A DNA stretch of 64,000 nt, from positions 18,753,501 through 18,817,500 of the forward strand of contig NC_091110.1 of assembly GCF_024713975.1 (NCBI RefSeq), written 5' to 3'. Under the pieces are notes generated by a model. It saw nothing but the letters and a program-made list of their open reading frames with translations, did not search any database and was not told the DNA's origin. This document shows, piece after piece, positions 60,757-64,000 of the stretch; the stretch's first letter is position 1; each line of letters starts with the position of its first letter. The stretch is from Paralichthys olivaceus (lineage: Eukaryota; Chordata; Actinopteri; Pleuronectiformes; Paralichthyidae). A program made the position numbers and the translations under genes.

Positions 60757-63700
60757 TCACAGCTCAGTGTCTTTGTATTTCTGAGGGTTGTAGTATCCTC
60801 TCTTGGTCTGGTCGGCCAGCTGTCTGCGGTACTCCGCCTCGTCGTCCTCGTATCCTCTCGGCTCCGAGTACGGCGGCCTGGACGGCGCCTGGGGCTCAGG
60901 GTTGGAGCTGGAACTGAACGGACACAGATTTTTTTTAAAGTTGATCACCAGCGGATAAATTCCTGAGAGATACTGCCACAAAGGTTGGAGGGGTTATAAC
61001 TGACGCTCTCACCCGATTGGCTGGGGACGGTTGAGGTTGGGCTTTGGCAGCTTCACCGGGATGGCGTAGATGTCTGGATGCTTCTGGGCGATTTCCAACT
61101 GAGCGAGGAGACGAGAACAAGATCCAGATACGTTGGAGCAGATACTTTAATTTAAGAGCAAATAAAACTGAACAGTAATACAAACTCCACATGAGCCCCA
61201 AGAGACGAGTTATCGCAACGTAGCTTAAAAGATTATATCTGAATGCTGATTTTTGAGTCCCCGTTAATCTGACATGTTTGTTCTGTGTCCACAGTCAAAA
61301 TGTCAGTGGGTGAAAATCCCCTCATCCCATCTGTTGCTTCAGACCTTTAACATTTTACTGTTAAGATGAATCTAAATCCTGCTTCAAAGCCCGTGCATGT
61401 TAAACTCGTACTGAAGTAACGACAGTGATGTAAATAACAGCAGCACTGACTCGAGCGTTCTCCGCCTCCTGCAGCTCCAGGATCCTCTGAGCTCGAGCCA
61501 AGTGGTCCATCTTCTCAAATGCCTTAATCTGAGAGAAAATAAATAAATGTTAACTTGTGTTTATTCAGTTGACGGCAGATTAAGCAACACCCACGTCACA
61601 TGATTCACGAAGAAGTGAAAGTCAAATGAAAGATCTTAGGGTGAGAACTCGACGAAATGTAGACGGAACATCACAGTTATGATGAATTACAGGTGATTCG
61701 ACACGCAGACATGTTCAGTTACCTGATTCTATTTCATATTAGAGGCAATGAAAGTCAAAAGAGAAGAAAACAATAAAAACAATTTACTGAGTCGAAGCAA
61801 TCTAAAAGCTGAATGAGTCAGAAAACTTAAGGCGTACCACAGACTGTAAAAATAAAAATGGATGACGCGTCTCCACACCTCCTGTTTTACAGAATTGAAG
61901 CTGAAATATCTTGAATGCAGGAGCTGCCTCCTCTTCTGAATTCATTTGGAGCCAGAATCTGCGATCGTGGAGCGGAGCTGCAATAAAAAGCTCCCACCGC
62001 AACATGGGCGTGGCCGAAGCTGTTTATATATGATCTGAGAACTAATTCAAACCAAACGTAGAAACTTTTCATTTGAGGGGAGCTGTCGTATTCTCAATCT
62101 TTATTTACAGTCTGTGGTCATAGATCAATAAAAACTGAATTATTAATTCTGACCTTGCCCAGGAAGGATTTGTTGGCGGGGTCGTCCTCCTCTCGTCCCG
62201 GACTCGGCTCCTCTGTGGGCTGGTTCATTCGGGGGCCGGTGGGCTTCAGGGCCACGGGAGGGGGGAGCGGCCTGTTTCCGCCCACTGTGTCGCTGCTGAT
62301 GGTGCTGCTGGAGTGAGAGTCATAGCTCCGTGTCGAGTCAGTCCGAGTCTGAGCCCGCACCTGTCGGAGGAAGAGGAGGAGACTGTTCAGGATGTTGATG
62401 TGAACCTTAACGTGGCCGAGGTTCAAGGTCCTCAAATTAAAACATGAACTCTGTGAACTGCTGCTTCTTTCTTTTACAGATTCACATTAAGTCTACAGAC
62501 AAGTCCGCCTGCAAGAGGAGTTTATAATACTGTCCGAGTCTAACCGGAACCAGACAGCCGTTCTGTTTATTGTGACTAAAATCCAAATTTCTTCTAGAAA
62601 TGTTTGTGTGAACCCTCCTGACGAACTCGTTGGTATCCACACATTGATTCTTACTCGTACTTAGGAAAAGAAAATCAGTTTTCAGTGAATCAGAAACAAT
62701 CGATGTGTTGTGATGTGTGTTAGTATGGACGGAGGTTATTTACATCACAGCCAGAGTGATGGGATGAAGCGATTTTGAGGAGGAAGGAAGGAGGGGAGGA
62801 GGTTCTCACCTTCGGGGGTTCAGGGACAAAAGAAGGGGGAGGGCTGGGCTCTCTGTTCAGCTTCTCTCTGCTCCCTGACCTCCGCATACGAGCCCGAGGC
62901 TCAGGGTGAAGCTTCTACACACACACACACACACACACAGATGAAGCTTTCAGAGTCGGATTATTCACACACACACACACACACACACACAGACTTTGAA
63001 ACTGCAAATGAGTGACAGATGAGAATTGGATGGGTGACGAAATGTTAAGATGAACGATGCATTTCCACTTTTGTCCCACTACACAGAAATAACCAAAATA
63101 TCCCCGAGATGATGTCATCTTGTGCCAGAAACATCATTTGGAGCAAGTCTGTGCAGGAGCGAGGTTCCGCTGATACACTCGACCAATCACAAGTCGGTTT
63201 CACTCTATTTTTGTCTTTATATATTTGACGTCTTTGTTTGGTCCAACTGCTAATATGGCGTCTGGCTTCTTTTCTGGAACCGTCGTGCCGTCCATCTGTA
63301 TTTACAGTTCATGATGTAGACAGTTTCCAGTATTTCACGCGGCAGCGACGTGTCTCACCTCGTCCGGGAGCACGGGCTCCGACGATCGACTGATGGCCGA
63401 CACGGGCTGAGGCTCGTCCAGGGGCTCGTCCAGCTCGTTGTCAGTGTAAGCCCCGCCCTCATCCGCGGTGTCCTCGTAGTCACTGGTCAGGCGGCTGTCC
63501 ATGCTCAGGTAGTCGGCGCTCATTGCTGACAGGTAGGACATGCGGTCGTCATGGAGATCCAGGTCCTGCTCTGAACCGTCGAGCTGAGGGGAGAGACGAC
63601 TGTAACAATCCAACACTCATCACCATAGTATCATCCTCTATTCTTAGAGCCCAGTATACTTCTGAGAAAATGTGTTGGGTGGAATATTTGATATCGAGAA

Positions 63701-64000
63701 GAGTGAACTGTAAAAACGATATTTCTCTTTTTTCTGTCGTCGTACAGGTGATAAAACTCACCTTGCCCTCACACACCCACACAGCTCGGTCCTGCTGTTC
63801 CTGAATAGAATCTTTCACGCTGCCGTACCAGCCGTCGTTGGCCGAGTTCAGGTCAATGGTCGCTAGATGTGCACAAAAACAAGAGTTAGCGAAGCTGCAG
63901 AGACGATAACAACACAACTTTTTTTAAAGATGCTTTTTTTAAAGATGCTGCATCAATATAATTAGAATTTTCCGAGTGAACCCTACCAGTGAAGAGGTGA
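60757..64000 (-). CDS. tjp2: Tight junction protein 2 (ZO-2), C-terminal part
   Basis: Scaffold linking tight-junction proteins to actin. Partial: the 5' part lies beyond the right edge. Coding exons (minus): 64000-63987 (partial), 63862-63762, 63583-63359, 62914-62810, 62360-62154, 61528-61451, 61098-61013, 60913-60757, giving about 324 residues. The visible part starts [18 protein letters not shown], at the end of the guanylate-kinase-like region. Next come [19 protein letters not shown], the acidic [12 protein letters not shown] segment, [11 protein letters not shown], a Pro-rich stretch, [15 protein letters not shown] and [11 protein letters not shown]. It ends [14 protein letters not shown]...KDTEL, with the PDZ-binding C-terminus TEL of ZO-2. 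A MITE-like element (61836-62118) sits in an intron. Teleosts have tjp2a and tjp2b; not resolved here. Confidence 0.95.
61836..62118. mobile_element. MITE-like non-autonomous element with 15-bp TIRs
   Basis: Left end accacagactgtaaa and right end tttacagtctgtggt are perfect inverted repeats 283 bp apart. The interior is non-coding and holds gaagctgaaatat and agccagaatctgcgatcg. Two further copies are at 2794-2950 (decayed) and 63220-63316 (right end). The target-site duplication is unclear. It lies in a tjp2 intron. Confidence 0.7.
62916..62992. repeat. Two (CA)n microsatellites
   Basis: CA runs at about 62916-62939 and 62968-62991, separated by about 28 bp, immediately upstream of a tjp2 exon acceptor on the minus strand. 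There they form a TG-rich lead-in to the splice site. Confidence 0.9.
63220..63316. mobile_element. Fragment of the MITE-like element
   Basis: atggcgtctggcttc and ccgtccatctgtatttacag match the right-hand end of the family with the 61836-62118 element, with an outer end ttcatgatg. The left half is absent. It lies in a tjp2 intron. Confidence 0.45.

Overview
This is a gene-dense stretch of a ray-finned fish chromosome. Every protein gene has vertebrate orthologues and many GT-AG introns, most of them short. The microsatellites, LINE tails and dispersed repeats resemble those of percomorph teleosts (my recognition, not a database search). The species cannot be told from the sequence. No viral, bacterial or CRISPR-like content was seen.

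Layout from left to right: 1-5.6 kb is intergenic with decayed repeats. ccnb1 (cyclin B1) lies on the minus strand at 6.4-9.0 kb. It is divergent across about 0.85 kb from zfand5 (plus, 9.9-14.8 kb). A 2.5 kb spacer leads to a tmc1/2-type hair-cell channel gene (plus, 17.4-23.5 kb), whose sequence is TMC2-like. Then come anxa1 (annexin A1, plus, 24.7-28.0 kb) and slc30a5 (zinc transporter ZnT5, plus, 29.2-33.8 kb). mamdc2 (four MAM domains, minus, 34.3-43.6 kb) converges on slc30a5. After a 4 kb spacer, apba1 (Mint1/X11-alpha, plus, 47.4-58.8 kb) runs tail to tail into tjp2 (ZO-2, minus). tjp2 starts beyond the right edge, so only its last eight coding exons are present. I placed exons by hand from splice sites and homology; the reading frame stays open through all seven complete genes.

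These genes do not form one pathway. They are a syntenic block joining neighbours from two human regions: CCNB1-SLC30A5 (5q13) and ZFAND5-TMC1-ANXA1 plus MAMDC2-APBA1-TJP2 (9q21). The two sets are interleaved here, recalling the linkage kept on the bird Z chromosome.

Most notable points: a TMC2-like protein in the TMC1 slot; an exact TGACGTGG unfolded-protein-response element upstream of slc30a5; two GC-AG introns (ccnb1, mamdc2); two CCAAT boxes 32 bp apart upstream of ccnb1; altered calcium loops in anxa1; an Ala-rich linker in zfand5; a greatly enlarged apba1 N-terminus; and two multi-copy repeat families, one with 15-bp terminal inverted repeats.
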